From JAQYVL01 sp964578935 (lineage in GTDB: Bacteria > Desulfobacterota > Desulfobacteria > Desulfobacterales > SURF-7): a stretch of 64,000 nucleotides of DNA. How positions within the stretch are numbered: the stretch's first letter is position 1; each line of letters opens with the position of its first letter. Under the pieces are notes generated by a model. The model made no database searches. It was not told the DNA's origin and saw only the letters and a list, made by a program, of their open reading frames with translations. Below are positions 54,210-63,334 of this stretch, one piece after another. The position numbers and the translations under genes are program-made. The stretch spans positions 1 to 64,000 of the forward strand of contig CAZOEW010000001.1 in NCBI GenBank assembly GCA_964578935.1. Reading direction: 5' to 3'.

Positions 54210-54833
54210 TTGAATACACCGAAAATCAAATCAAAATCCTCGGAGAAAACAGCTGGTTTGGATGTAACAACAGCCAGCCTGGACGAAAAAGCAGTAAAAG
54301 AGGAAAATTCAGACCAAAAGAAGCGCGAACCGGTAACCGATCAGGAGGATGAGGCGCTGACTCCGGATGAAGAACTTGAAGCTGTCAGGCAGGAGGCAAG
54401 GGATAATTATGACCGCTTTGTTCGTCTGTCTGCTGAATTTGAAAATTATAAAAAGCGTGCTTCCCGGGAGATGAGTGAGTTCAGAAAATATGCGAATGAG
54501 ATGATTATCAGGGAACTTTTACCGGTGGTTGATAATCTGGAAAGGGCCATTGAGTCATCCGGGGATGATGAAAATGTAAACAGCTGTGTTGTGGAAGGTG
54601 TCGGGATGACACTGAAGGAGATTCTGAAGGTTTTTGATCAGTTCGAGATAAAACAGGTTGAAAGCCTGGGGCAACCGTTCAATCCGGGTTTTCATGAAGC
54701 CGTGATGCGGGAAGAGTCTGATGAGTATCCTGAAAACACGGTGATTAAGGAATTTCAAAAAGGGTATTTGATGCATGATCGGCTGATAAGACCGGCAATG
54801 GTTGTTGTCTCATCAGCAAAAACAGAACCATAA
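54210..54833 (+). CDS. grpE: Nucleotide exchange factor GrpE
   Basis: A 207-residue co-chaperone that releases ADP from DnaK. An acidic, low-complexity N-terminus (1-60) leads into the long dimerisation helix (EELEAVRQEARDNYDRFVRL, AEFENYKKRASREM). The beta domain ends in QPFNPGFHEAVM and GYLMHDRLIRPAMV. The start is TTG at 54210 after CAGGAGA. dnaK follows after 91 bases. Confidence 0.95.
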   Translation: MNTPKIKSKSSEKTAGLDVTTASLDEKAVKEENSDQKKREPVTDQEDEALTPDEELEAVRQEARDNYDRFVRLSAEFENYKKRASREMSEFRKYANEMIIRELLPVVDNLERAIESSGDDENVNSCVVEGVGMTLKEILKVFDQFEIKQVESLGQPFNPGFHEAVMREESDEYPENTVIKEFQKGYLMHDRLIRPAMVVVSSAKTEP

Positions 54834-54924
54834 AAGCCAAAGACCGTGAGTGATCCATTTGAAACATTAAACAGCCGGTATCTTTCCGGTATATATAAGG
54901 TGATACTTTAAGGAGGAAACAAAA

Positions 54925-56844
54925 ATGGGCAAGGTAATCGGAATTGATCTGGGAACAACAAATTCATGTGTTGCTGTTATGGAAGGCGGTGATGCAAAAG
55001 TCATCACAAATCCCGAAGGTGGTCGCACGACCCCTTCCGTTGTTGCGGTTACTGAAGGAGGTGAGCGACTGGTTGGCCAGATTGCAAAGCGACAGGCGAT
55101 TACCAATCCTGAAAATACGGTTTTTGGTGTGAAACGGCTGATTGGCCGTAAATATAGTTCGCCTGAAGTTCAGAAAGACAAAAGCATCCTCCCCTATAAG
55201 ATTGAACAGGCCGGCAATGGGGACATAAGAATTAATATTCGAGGGAAACAGCACAGTCCTGCCGAGATATCATCTTATATTCTTGCCAATATAAAAAATA
55301 CGGCGGAACAGTATCTGGGCGAACCGGTGACCGATGCTGTCATAACCGTACCGGCTTATTTTAATGACAGTCAGCGGCAGGCAACAAAGGATGCGGGGAA
55401 AATAGCCGGATTGAATGTACTGAGAATAATCAACGAACCCACAGCCGCATCCCTTGCCTATGGTCTTGACAAAAAGAAAGAGGAAAAGATCGCTGTATTT
55501 GACCTGGGTGGCGGGACTTTTGATATCTCCGTCCTTGAGATCGGCGAAGGGGTTTTTGAAGTGAAAGCCACGAACGGAGATACCCATCTTGGAGGAGAGG
55601 ATTTTGATTTACGGTTGATTGATTATCTGGCGAATGAATTTCATAAAGACCAGGGGATTAATATCCGGACTGATAAAATGGCGCTTCAGCGTCTTAAAGA
55701 AGGAGCGGAAAAGGCAAAAATGGAGCTTTCCACATCGATGGAAACCGATGTGAATCTTCCGTTCATTACCGCAGATGCCAGCGGACCCAAACACCTGAAT
55801 ATTAAAATTACCCGGGCAAAGCTTGAATCAATCATCAGCGATCTTCTGGATAACCTGGAAAATCCCTGCCGGACTGCGCTCAAGGATGCCGGGCTCTCAG
55901 CAAGCGATATCGATGAGGTTATTCTTGTCGGAGGGATGACAAGAATGCCTGCGGTTCAGGAAAGAGTAAAAAAGATATTCGGCAAGGAACCCAACAAAAG
56001 CGTAAATCCGGATGAGGTCGTTGCAGTCGGAGCCGCAATTCAGGGAGGTGTTTTAAAGGGGGATGTCAAGGATGTTCTTCTCCTCGATGTTACGCCGCTC
56101 TCACTCGGGATTGAAACGCTGGGCGGTGTTATGACAAGGCTTATCGAGAAAAATACAACAATCCCGACGAAAAAGAGCCAGACATTTTCAACTGCCGCTG
56201 ATAATCAGCCGGCTGTTTCGATCCATGTGCTTCAGGGGGAAAGGGAAATGGCTCAGTACAATAAAACATTGGGTCGTTTTGAGCTTGTCGGTATCCCGCC
56301 TGCGCCCCGGGGTGTTCCTCAGATCGAGGTTACGTTTGATATCGATGCCAACGGTATTGTAAAAGTATCTGCCAAAGATCAGGCTACCAGCAAAGAGCAG
56401 TCTATCCAGATTACGGCATCTTCAGGACTGTCGAAAGAAGAGATTGATAAACTGGTAAAAGACGCGGAACTCCACGCGGAAGAAGATAAAAAGAAAAGGG
56501 AGCTTGTTGAGGCAAGGAACACGGCGGACTCCCTGATTTACCAGAGTGAAAAATCGATTAAGGAACTCGGCGACAAAGTGGATGCCGCCATAAAGGCCAA
56601 GGTGGATGATGTTGTCATCAGGCTTAAATCAGCGATGGAAGGCGAGGATGTAGAAAAGATCAAGCAGTTGAGCGAAGAACTGACACAGTCGTCGCACAAA
56701 CTCGCCGAGGCATTGTACCAGCAGGCGTCGCAGTCAGGTCAGGAACAGACCGGAGACACGGATGCGGGAGGTTCTTCAACAGGCGCTAAGGCGGATGATG
56801 ACGTGGTCGATGCGGACTTTGAAGAAGTCAAGGAAGACAAATAA
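54925..56844 (+). CDS. dnaK: Chaperone protein DnaK (Hsp70)
   Basis: A 639-residue Hsp70. IGIDLGTTNSCVAV (5-18), VFDLGGGTFDISVLE, the ILVGGMTRMPAVQ block, the DVTPLSLGIET linker region and a C-terminal lid with a low-complexity tail ending DADFEEVKED are canonical. Works with GrpE (upstream) and a DnaJ not in the window. AAGGAGG precedes the ATG. Confidence 0.98.
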   Translation: MGKVIGIDLGTTNSCVAVMEGGDAKVITNPEGGRTTPSVVAVTEGGERLVGQIAKRQAITNPENTVFGVKRLIGRKYSSPEVQKDKSILPYKIEQAGNGDIRINIRGKQHSPAEISSYILANIKNTAEQYLGEPVTDAVITVPAYFNDSQRQATKDAGKIAGLNVLRIINEPTAASLAYGLDKKKEEKIAVFDLGGGTFDISVLEIGEGVFEVKATNGDTHLGGEDFDLRLIDYLANEFHKDQGINIRTDKMALQRLKEGAEKAKMELSTSMETDVNLPFITADASGPKHLNIKITRAKLESIISDLLDNLENPCRTALKDAGLSASDIDEVILVGGMTRMPAVQERVKKIFGKEPNKSVNPDEVVAVGAAIQGGVLKGDVKDVLLLDVTPLSLGIETLGGVMTRLIEKNTTIPTKKSQTFSTAADNQPAVSIHVLQGEREMAQYNKTLGRFELVGIPPAPRGVPQIEVTFDIDANGIVKVSAKDQATSKEQSIQITASSGLSKEEIDKLVKDAELHAEEDKKKRELVEARNTADSLIYQSEKSIKELGDKVDAAIKAKVDDVVIRLKSAMEGEDVEKIKQLSEELTQSSHKLAEALYQQASQSGQEQTGDTDAGGSSTGAKADDDVVDADFEEVKEDK

Positions 56845-56874
56845 CATTTCTGCTTGGAAAATGAATCAAAATAC

Positions 56875-56909
56875 AAAACCCGCGGCAGGTTTTCTGCCGC
56901 GGGTTTTTT
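56875..56909 (+). terminator. Strong intrinsic terminator of grpE-dnaK
   Basis: Fourteen-base stem (56875-56888 with 56894-56907), a 5-base loop and a T run, 30 bases after the dnaK stop. GC-rich stem, a textbook terminator. Confidence 0.95.
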
Positions 56910-57251
56910 GTTGCCGTACATACCTGCTGATTGAAGGGGGATCCATATTCATAAAGGCAAAAAAAACAACAGAATAACAGCATACGGTTATCAACGATTC
57001 TGGATTATCGTGAAACAGGGAGAAAATTGATTGCGTTAACGGAAATCTGGTAATAAACATGAAATCGTGACACTGTCCGGGAGTGAACCATGCGTAAGGC
57101 CTGAAACAGGGAGTATTGCAAGCCATGACCATGCCTTGTCCTGCCCGGTGCTTTGCGATGGAAAAGCGCGAATCACGGATCGGCGCGCTGGAAACACCAC
57201 ATTCAAACCGGATCTTCTTCCAGGCTGAACGAGATAATAGGGAAACGACAG
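56910..57251. other. Leader region of the antiporter gene
   Basis: About 340 bases without a supported gene. GAAACAGGGAG occurs twice (57012-57022 and 57104-57114). The second copy sits in CCTGAAACAGG, a small stem. Composition rises in G+C towards the antiporter start. No sodium or lithium riboswitch could be confirmed by eye. Confidence 0.3.
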
Positions 57252-59171
57252 ATGAATGCATCCATTTTTCATAATCCGGGCCTGACCATCGCCCTGGCGC
57301 TGGCCATGGGTATGATCGCGCAAGCCCTGGCGCATCATCTGCGCGTGCCGGGAATCGTACTGCTACTGGCTGCCGGCGTTGTCTTCGGTCCGGACGGTGC
57401 GGGCCTCATTCAACCGGCGTCCCTCGGTCCCGCGCTGAACATCCTGACCGGGTTTGCTGTGGCTGTCATTCTTTTTGAAGGCGGGATCAACCTGAAATTC
57501 AGACGGCTGAAACGCGCTCAGCGTTCCATCCGCCAGTTGATTCTTCTGGGGGGATTTGTGACGGTTGTGGGCGCCGCAATCGCCGTGCATTTCATCATGA
57601 ACTGGCCCTGGAAAACCGCTGTCCTTTTCGGCACCCTGGTCATGGTGACCGGCCCCACTGTGATCAATCCGCTGTTGAAACGGCTGAAGGTCAAACGCTC
57701 GGTGGCTAATGTGCTGGAGGCTGAAGGGGTTTTGATCGACGCCGTCGGCGCGGTTGTTGCCACAGTGGCCCTGGAGGCGGTACTCAGTCCCGCCCACGGT
57801 ACACCGCTGATATGGGGCTGGCACGTCATTTCCCGTCTCGGGTTCGGCGCCTTGGGCGGCGTTGCCGCCGGAGTTGTATTGCTTTTTCTGTATCGGGTCC
57901 GGCGGTTGATTCCGGAAGGGATTGAAAACGTGTTCACGCTGGCCGCCATACTGGCCCTTTTTCAAGGCAGTAACCTGATCCTTCCGGAAAGCGGCATCGC
58001 GGCCGTAACCATGGCCGGTATCGTCATCGGCAATTTCAGCACCTATGCATTGCGAGATCTAGTTGAATTTAAAGAGGAATTAACCGTTTTGCTGATCGGC
58101 ATGCTCTTTGTGCTGCTGGCCGCCGACGTGCGCCTGGTTCAGGTTGTCGGGCTCGGCTGGCCTGCGGTTGGTGTTGTACTGGTATTGATGTTTCTGGTCC
58201 GTCCAGCAGCCGTGATGGCCGGAACCGGTTTTTCCGAATTGCGCTGGAAAGAGCGCTTTTTCATCGCCTGGATCGGCCCCAGGGGGATTGTGGCTGCGGC
58301 CGTGGCTTCTTTCTTTGCCGCTGCCTTTACCGCAAAAGGGATGTCCGGCGGCTACGAATTGCGTGCCCTGGTTTTTCTGGTGATCGCGGTGACTGTCGTG
58401 TTCGCGGGGCTTACCGGCGGTCTCGTGGCCGGCGCTTTGGGATTGCGGCGTCCCAGCCAGGTGGGATGGGTCATTCTCGGAGCCAGCGCCCTGGCGCGCG
58501 GCCTGGCCAAATTGTTCAAGGAAGATGGCCAGGAAGTCGTTTGCATCGATTCCAACGCGGATCATTGCAGGGACGCGGAAAGCGACTGCACCCGTGTCAT
58601 TTACGGCAACGGGCTTCAGGCCAGCTGTCTGCTGCGGGCGGAAATCGACATCCGTCGTGGAGCACTCGCGCTGACCGCAAATGACGAGGTGAATTATCTG
58701 TTCATACAAAAAGTGAAAGAGGAAACCAGGGCAGTTTCACTGTATGCCGCCCTGAAAACCGATACGGCGTCTTTGACGCTTAAAATGCTTCACGATTCCG
58801 GCGCTGAACTCCTCTTTGGCGCGCCGGTCGATGTCGATGCCTGGAACCGTCGTTTCAAGGCAAAACAGGTCCATCTTCAGGTGTGGCAACGCGTACTTGA
58901 TCCGCCCAGGGATGCGGACAGTACTTCGCTGACGACCGGTTATTCAGGGAACGGGTTGATCGGCGTTGCGGTGTTTAGAAACAAAAAGCTGTCGCCTCTT
59001 GGAGACGGCACGCGACTTAAAAAAGAGGATGAAGTCACCTTTTTTGTTTTTGAACCTGAAATAAAAGCGGCCGGGGAATTTTTGAATCAGAATGGTTGGC
59101 GGGTAGTTGACCGTATCGATAAAGATTCGTTTACGACATCCATATGCAGTCTTGAACCGGAAGATCCCTGA
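57252..59171 (+). CDS. Cation/proton antiporter (CPA1 type) with C-terminal TrkA domains
   Basis: A 639-residue protein. About 12 membrane helices (1-400) include ILTGFAVAVILFEGGINL and GVLIDAVGAVVATVALEAV, a CPA1 NhaP-like core with acidic residues in helix 5. A cytoplasmic TrkA-N Rossmann domain begins near 415 (LGASALARGLAKLF), followed by TrkA-C. It likely exchanges Na+ or K+ for protons under nucleotide control. The ATG at 57252 is chosen because the 33 residues upstream from 57153 are not hydrophobic. Codons and base composition are G+C-richer than all neighbours (many GCC, CTG, GGC), suggesting horizontal acquisition. Confidence 0.88.
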   Translation: MNASIFHNPGLTIALALAMGMIAQALAHHLRVPGIVLLLAAGVVFGPDGAGLIQPASLGPALNILTGFAVAVILFEGGINLKFRRLKRAQRSIRQLILLGGFVTVVGAAIAVHFIMNWPWKTAVLFGTLVMVTGPTVINPLLKRLKVKRSVANVLEAEGVLIDAVGAVVATVALEAVLSPAHGTPLIWGWHVISRLGFGALGGVAAGVVLLFLYRVRRLIPEGIENVFTLAAILALFQGSNLILPESGIAAVTMAGIVIGNFSTYALRDLVEFKEELTVLLIGMLFVLLAADVRLVQVVGLGWPAVGVVLVLMFLVRPAAVMAGTGFSELRWKERFFIAWIGPRGIVAAAVASFFAAAFTAKGMSGGYELRALVFLVIAVTVVFAGLTGGLVAGALGLRRPSQVGWVILGASALARGLAKLFKEDGQEVVCIDSNADHCRDAESDCTRVIYGNGLQASCLLRAEIDIRRGALALTANDEVNYLFIQKVKEETRAVSLYAALKTDTASLTLKMLHDSGAELLFGAPVDVDAWNRRFKAKQVHLQVWQRVLDPPRDADSTSLTTGYSGNGLIGVAVFRNKKLSPLGDGTRLKKEDEVTFFVFEPEIKAAGEFLNQNGWRVVDRIDKDSFTTSICSLEPEDP

Positions 59172-59414
59172 CTCGATGCCGGGCAAGCCCCACGATATTC
59201 GGCAGATCACGGTGCGGAGACAACCGAACCGTTGCGAGGCGCGGGTATCAGATTCGCCTGGTTTTCGTTTTATCGGGAACAGCTTGTACGGGCAACTCCT
59301 TTACTTGCAAATAGCTGGGTTGGCGGCGTGAGCAAGAGAAGGGTTGCACACGGGGAGCCCGCCGGCAACAGGTATCCGGAAAGATGTTCTTCCGCATGGA
59401 TGCATGGATACCGG
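59172..59414. other. G+C-rich noncoding stretch after the antiporter
   Basis: Same composition as the antiporter; short frames on both strands lack start sites or family resemblance. It probably belongs to the same acquired segment, and no insertion-sequence ends were seen. Confidence 0.35.
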
Positions 59415-60989
59415 TTATAATTTAAAACTCTCTTTGGCCCCGGCATATTCTTTCCTCAATTTGGGTTTTTCGATTTTGCCGGTTGGGTTTCTGGGAACAT
59501 CGCCAAAGATGATTCTGCGCGGGCGCTTGTATCTTGGAAGCTCCATGCAGAATTCTTCAACTTCTTTTGCCTGCAGTTCCTGGCCGGGTTTGACCTTGAT
59601 AATTGCCGCGGCAATTTCCCCGAGACGAAGACTTGGAAGACCGATAACCGCGACATCCTGGATTTTGGGGTGCGACTGGAGAAAGTCCTCGATGTCTACC
59701 GGATAAATATTTTCACCGCCGGTTATGATGACGTCCTTTTTCCTGTCTACCAGCCAGATAAAACCATCTTCATCAACTTTTGCCATGTCCCCGGTCAGCA
59801 GCCATCCGTCAAAAAGGGTTTCGCGGGTGGCTTCAGGGTTTTTATAATAGGCCTTCATAACTCCGGGGCCTTTTACCATCAGTTCGCCGATCTCTTTCGC
59901 GGGAAGCGGTTTCCTGTTGTTGTCAACGATCTTGAATTCCCAATCAAACCCAGGCACACCAATGGCTCCGACCTTATGCATGTTCTCCATTCCGAGATGA
60001 ACGCAGCCCGGCCCCGTGGTTTCCGTCAGACCGTAATTGGTATCATACTGATGATGCGGAAATATTTTTTTCCATTCCCGGATCAGGCTGGGAGGAACAG
60101 GCTGAGCGCCGATGTGCATCAACCGCCATTGATCCAGGTCGTAATTTTCAAGTTTTATATCCTTGTTCTCGACTGCAAAGAGAATATCAAGAGCCCATGG
60201 CACCAGGAGCCAGACAATGGTGATCTTTTCTTCGGAAATCGCCTCAATTATCCATCTCGGCTCTATTCCTTTCAAAATCACCGCTTTTGCGCCCACGATA
60301 AAATTTCCAAACCAGTGCATTTTGGCACCGGTGTGATAGAGGGGCGGAATGCAGAGAAAATTATCTTCATGGGTCTGGTTATGGTGCCTGTTTTCCGTAA
60401 AGCAGGAAAATTCCAGATTTCGGTGTGTTAAAAGTGTTGCCTTGGGGTTGCCTGTTGTGCCGGACGTAAAATAGAGGGCTGCATCATCCAAAATATCGAT
60501 GTGAACATCCGGGGCGTCCGGCGCTTCTTGTTCAATGATTTTGTCAAAATATTCGGCATATTCCGGGCAGTGCTCCTCCGGACCCACAAAAATGAAATTT
60601 TTTACGATGTTTTTAATATCCGGCTGGATTTTTTTGACCCGCCCGAGAAACTCTTCCCCGAAGATAAACGCTTTTGCCTCGGCAACCTCGACACATTTCT
60701 GGATGGTTTCTTCAACAAAGCGGAAATTAAGCGGTACGGCCCATGCACCGGTTCTGAGGATTCCGAAATAGATGGGAAGCCATTCAATGCAGTTCATCAT
60801 AAGAAGTACGACCCGGTCGCCTTTTTTTATCCCTCTTTTCATAAGCGTCTGGGCTACCTGATTGGCCTGGTCGTCAAATGTTTTCCATGTGATCTCAACG
60901 CGCCGTTTTATTGCAGGGGTCCTTTCAATGAGCGCGGTCTTGGAACCATACATGCGGGCATTGCGTGAAAGTATTTCAGTAATCAGCAT
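59415..60989 (-). CDS. Acyl-CoA synthetase / AMP-binding ligase
   Basis: A 524-residue ANL-superfamily ligase forming acyl-AMP then acyl-CoA. The phosphate loop YFTSGTTGNPKATLLTHRN (near 170), NYGLTETTGPG, TGDMAKVDEDGFIWLVDRKKD and the catalytic lysine segment PRNPTGKIEKPKL are present. The acid could be fatty or aromatic. The ATG at 60989 has AAAGGA 10 bases before it and is preferred to the GTG at 60998. It is divergent from the thioredoxin gene. Confidence 0.93.
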   Translation of the reverse strand: MLITEILSRNARMYGSKTALIERTPAIKRRVEITWKTFDDQANQVAQTLMKRGIKKGDRVVLLMMNCIEWLPIYFGILRTGAWAVPLNFRFVEETIQKCVEVAEAKAFIFGEEFLGRVKKIQPDIKNIVKNFIFVGPEEHCPEYAEYFDKIIEQEAPDAPDVHIDILDDAALYFTSGTTGNPKATLLTHRNLEFSCFTENRHHNQTHEDNFLCIPPLYHTGAKMHWFGNFIVGAKAVILKGIEPRWIIEAISEEKITIVWLLVPWALDILFAVENKDIKLENYDLDQWRLMHIGAQPVPPSLIREWKKIFPHHQYDTNYGLTETTGPGCVHLGMENMHKVGAIGVPGFDWEFKIVDNNRKPLPAKEIGELMVKGPGVMKAYYKNPEATRETLFDGWLLTGDMAKVDEDGFIWLVDRKKDVIITGGENIYPVDIEDFLQSHPKIQDVAVIGLPSLRLGEIAAAIIKVKPGQELQAKEVEEFCMELPRYKRPRRIIFGDVPRNPTGKIEKPKLRKEYAGAKESFKL

Positions 60990-61047
60990 CGTGGGCACAT
61001 CCTTTCAGAACAGAAGTGTGGTATGTTCAAACAGTCTGGTTTGCATC

Positions 61048-61076
61048 TTGATATCAAACATGCAGGGTTTGGTCAA
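61048..61076 (-). promoter_or_regulatory. Promoter of the acyl-CoA synthetase gene
   Basis: Minus-strand TTGACC (61076-61071), 17 bases, TATCAA (61053-61048), about 60 bases before the ATG at 60989. Confidence 0.45.
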
Positions 61077-61162
61077 TTTTTTCAGTCAAATTTTTCAGCA
61101 CTTGCCATGTGGAGGAAAAGTTGGCAAAATATCACGATGATTGTTTAATCAAGGAGAATAAA

Positions 61163-61615
61163 ATGGAAAAAGGGACATATTTTTTCAGATGCGCGGAATG
61201 CGGAACGCGAAACAAAATTCCGGAAGCAAAGATCGGTGTCCGGGCAACTTGCGGTAAATGCAAGGCGGAAATGAACACCGAGGAACTCCTGAATGACAAG
61301 CCTGTGGTTATAACAGCGGTTAATTTTAACGAAAAGGTGATCAAGTCTCCTTTGCCGGTTCTTCTGGACTGCTGGGCTCCCTGGTGCGGTCCCTGTAAGA
61401 TGATGGCTCCTGTCATGGATGAACTTGCATCCGAATGGAAAGGGCGGGCAAGGGTTTGCAAGCTGGAGGTGGATGGAAATCCGGATGTTGCCGCAAGGTT
61501 CCGGATTCAGAGCATACCCACCATGATTATTCTGGATCGAGGCGTGGAAAAGGAAACCATGATCGGCGCATTGCCGAAACAACAGATTATGATGAAGATG
61601 GCCCCGTATCTGTAA
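61163..61615 (+). CDS. Thioredoxin with N-terminal zinc ribbon (TrxC-like)
   Basis: A 150-residue cytoplasmic thioredoxin. Zinc ribbon cysteines at 10, 13, 30 and 33 precede a thioredoxin fold with WAPWCGPC (cysteines 75 and 78) and cis-proline QSIPT. This is the TrxC (thioredoxin 2) architecture, linked in other bacteria to oxidative stress. The ATG at 61163 follows AAGGAG; the frame open to 61109 lacks a site. Confidence 0.9.
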   Translation: MEKGTYFFRCAECGTRNKIPEAKIGVRATCGKCKAEMNTEELLNDKPVVITAVNFNEKVIKSPLPVLLDCWAPWCGPCKMMAPVMDELASEWKGRARVCKLEVDGNPDVAARFRIQSIPTMIILDRGVEKETMIGALPKQQIMMKMAPYL

Positions 61616-61627
61616 GCAGATAAACCA

Positions 61628-62485
61628 ATGATTGCTGATGGAAAAAACAGGGAGCTGGCCTCCCGGATCGCCGGTATTTTAGAGAGGGGTCTCATACTGA
61701 ATGACCGGGTTCTTCATTTTATGGATACAACCTTCGGGTCTTTTTTACCTCAGAATATAAAAGAGGTTGTCCAGGATGAGAATTGCTGTGAAAGAGAGTC
61801 CCTGCTTGAGCTGATTTTTTTTCCGGATGAAGCGATTCAGGCTCAACTTGAAGATATCCTGTGCGCGGGGGGCTATACCGAAAAGGATGAGATCGGCATT
61901 GTCGATCATCTTGTCGGCAGTATTCAATCTGTGGAACTGGTTTTTCCCGACTCTTTTGGAAAAATGAAGATCGCTTTTTCCAGGGAATCGGCAATTCGGT
62001 TTGTATCCCGTCTGAAAATTTCCAGCACGCCGAACAAAGAACTGATTCGCTGTGTGAAAAAGGTTGTCGAACCAGAATTGGCCGGCCTTGTGCTGGTAAA
62101 GATCCGAAACGCGGCTCCTCCCCGGACAGAGACCGTCATTGATTTTCTATCCCGATTTTTTCAAAAAATCGGTTCGGACAGACCGGATTTTTCAGACTGT
62201 CTTTCTTTTATACTGGAATTTTCTCAAGAACTTGGAGCAGAAAGCGACATTTTTCAATCTCTTATGAAAAGAAAGAAAAGCTGTATTCAGGCAATAAAAA
62301 AAGCAGCGGAGTATGAAAAACAGCTTGCCGGATACAACATGGAGATTATGATCCTGAAAGGCGCGAGAAATCCCTGCATCAATGTAGATGAAACAGAAAA
62401 AACCATAGCAGTCATCGACAGCATAAGCCTTTCTGTTTTTGATCGGTCCGATTCCCCCTGCCCGGCTCTTTTCGAAGCGGTTTGA
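61628..62485 (+). CDS. Unrecognised cytoplasmic protein, 285 residues
   Basis: No signal peptide, membrane helix or known motif. Mostly alpha-helical by composition, with scattered cysteines (56-57, 85, 152, 210, 235, 264). Sequence such as LILNDRVLHFMDTTFGSFLP and FFPDEAIQAQLEDIL gives it a regular, conserved look. It begins 12 bases after the thioredoxin stop, so both are probably in one operon, followed by lolA. I cannot name a function. Confidence 0.6.
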   Translation: MIADGKNRELASRIAGILERGLILNDRVLHFMDTTFGSFLPQNIKEVVQDENCCERESLLELIFFPDEAIQAQLEDILCAGGYTEKDEIGIVDHLVGSIQSVELVFPDSFGKMKIAFSRESAIRFVSRLKISSTPNKELIRCVKKVVEPELAGLVLVKIRNAAPPRTETVIDFLSRFFQKIGSDRPDFSDCLSFILEFSQELGAESDIFQSLMKRKKSCIQAIKKAAEYEKQLAGYNMEIMILKGARNPCINVDETEKTIAVIDSISLSVFDRSDSPCPALFEAV

Positions 62486-62626
62486 ATGTTGGCAGGCATG
62501 ATGAACAGCCGTATCCGGGAAAAAGATGGAAACACTATTTACAAAATTTTCGGGTTACGGTAGGGATTCACTTTGCGCTGCCGCATGTGGTTAAGACATT
62601 TTCCAAATTTTTAAAAAGGCATCAAA

Positions 62627-63319
62627 ATGAAATATAACATAAAGCTGTTGCTGGTTTTTTTCTTGACGGTCTGTCTTGTTCAACCTGCTGTATGCCAAGA
62701 CAATTCTTCCACCTCACCTGCTGTGGATTCTGAAAAGGGAAAAAGGGTGGATGAAATTCTCGGTTGTCTGGAAAAAAGATATGGAGGCACAGGCTTTTCC
62801 GCACTTTTTTTTCAGGCATCAACCCTCCAGGCCATGCAGATTACAGATACGGCGAATGGCCGTGCATTTTTTAAAAGCCCGGGGATGATGCGATGGGAGT
62901 ATACCCAGCCTGATCGGCAGGAGATCATCACAGACGGGGTGAAACTTTGGATATACCGGCCGGATGACCGGCAGGTTACCGTAGGCGAATTTCCCGCTTT
63001 TTTCGGAGACGGCAAGGGAGCTGGATTTCTTTCCGATATCGGTCTGATTCGGAAAAAATTTCTGGTTTCCCTGGGAGACAGCATCGTTGAAAATGAAACG
63101 ATGCTGAAAGTGTGGCCAAAGGAAAAAAATATCGATCTTTCGGTTATCCATCTATTTGTTTCAAGAGACACCTGTGATGTCGTCCGTCTCGTTACTTACA
63201 ATTCATATGGAGATGAAACCCGCATTGAATTTACGGATATCAGCTTTACGAACATTCAACCCGATGAATTTTTTCGTTTTAAGATCCCTTCAGGTACGGA
63301 TGTAATACAATTTGATTAG
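62627..63319 (+). CDS. lolA: Outer-membrane lipoprotein carrier LolA-like protein
   Basis: A 230-residue periplasmic protein. A signal peptide (about 1-23, cleaved after VCQ) precedes a LolA fold: MQITDTANGRAFFKSPGMMRWEYTQP, then DGVKLWIYRPDDRQVTVGEF. The family carries lipoproteins from LolCDE to LolB. BamD and OmpA-type lipoproteins elsewhere in the window fit such a pathway. No close LolB is seen. Upstream gap 141 bases, nadA follows in 15 bases. Confidence 0.88.
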   Translation: MKYNIKLLLVFFLTVCLVQPAVCQDNSSTSPAVDSEKGKRVDEILGCLEKRYGGTGFSALFFQASTLQAMQITDTANGRAFFKSPGMMRWEYTQPDRQEIITDGVKLWIYRPDDRQVTVGEFPAFFGDGKGAGFLSDIGLIRKKFLVSLGDSIVENETMLKVWPKEKNIDLSVIHLFVSRDTCDVVRLVTYNSYGDETRIEFTDISFTNIQPDEFFRFKIPSGTDVIQFD

Positions 63320-63334
63320 TGAACAGGAAAGCGC

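Noticed and set aside
57363..57965. 200-codon minus-strand open frame inside the antiporter gene
   Set aside because: Mirror frame in G+C-rich DNA; composition rich in Q, G, H and P, with no family motif and no ribosome-binding site, while the plus strand is a clear transporter.
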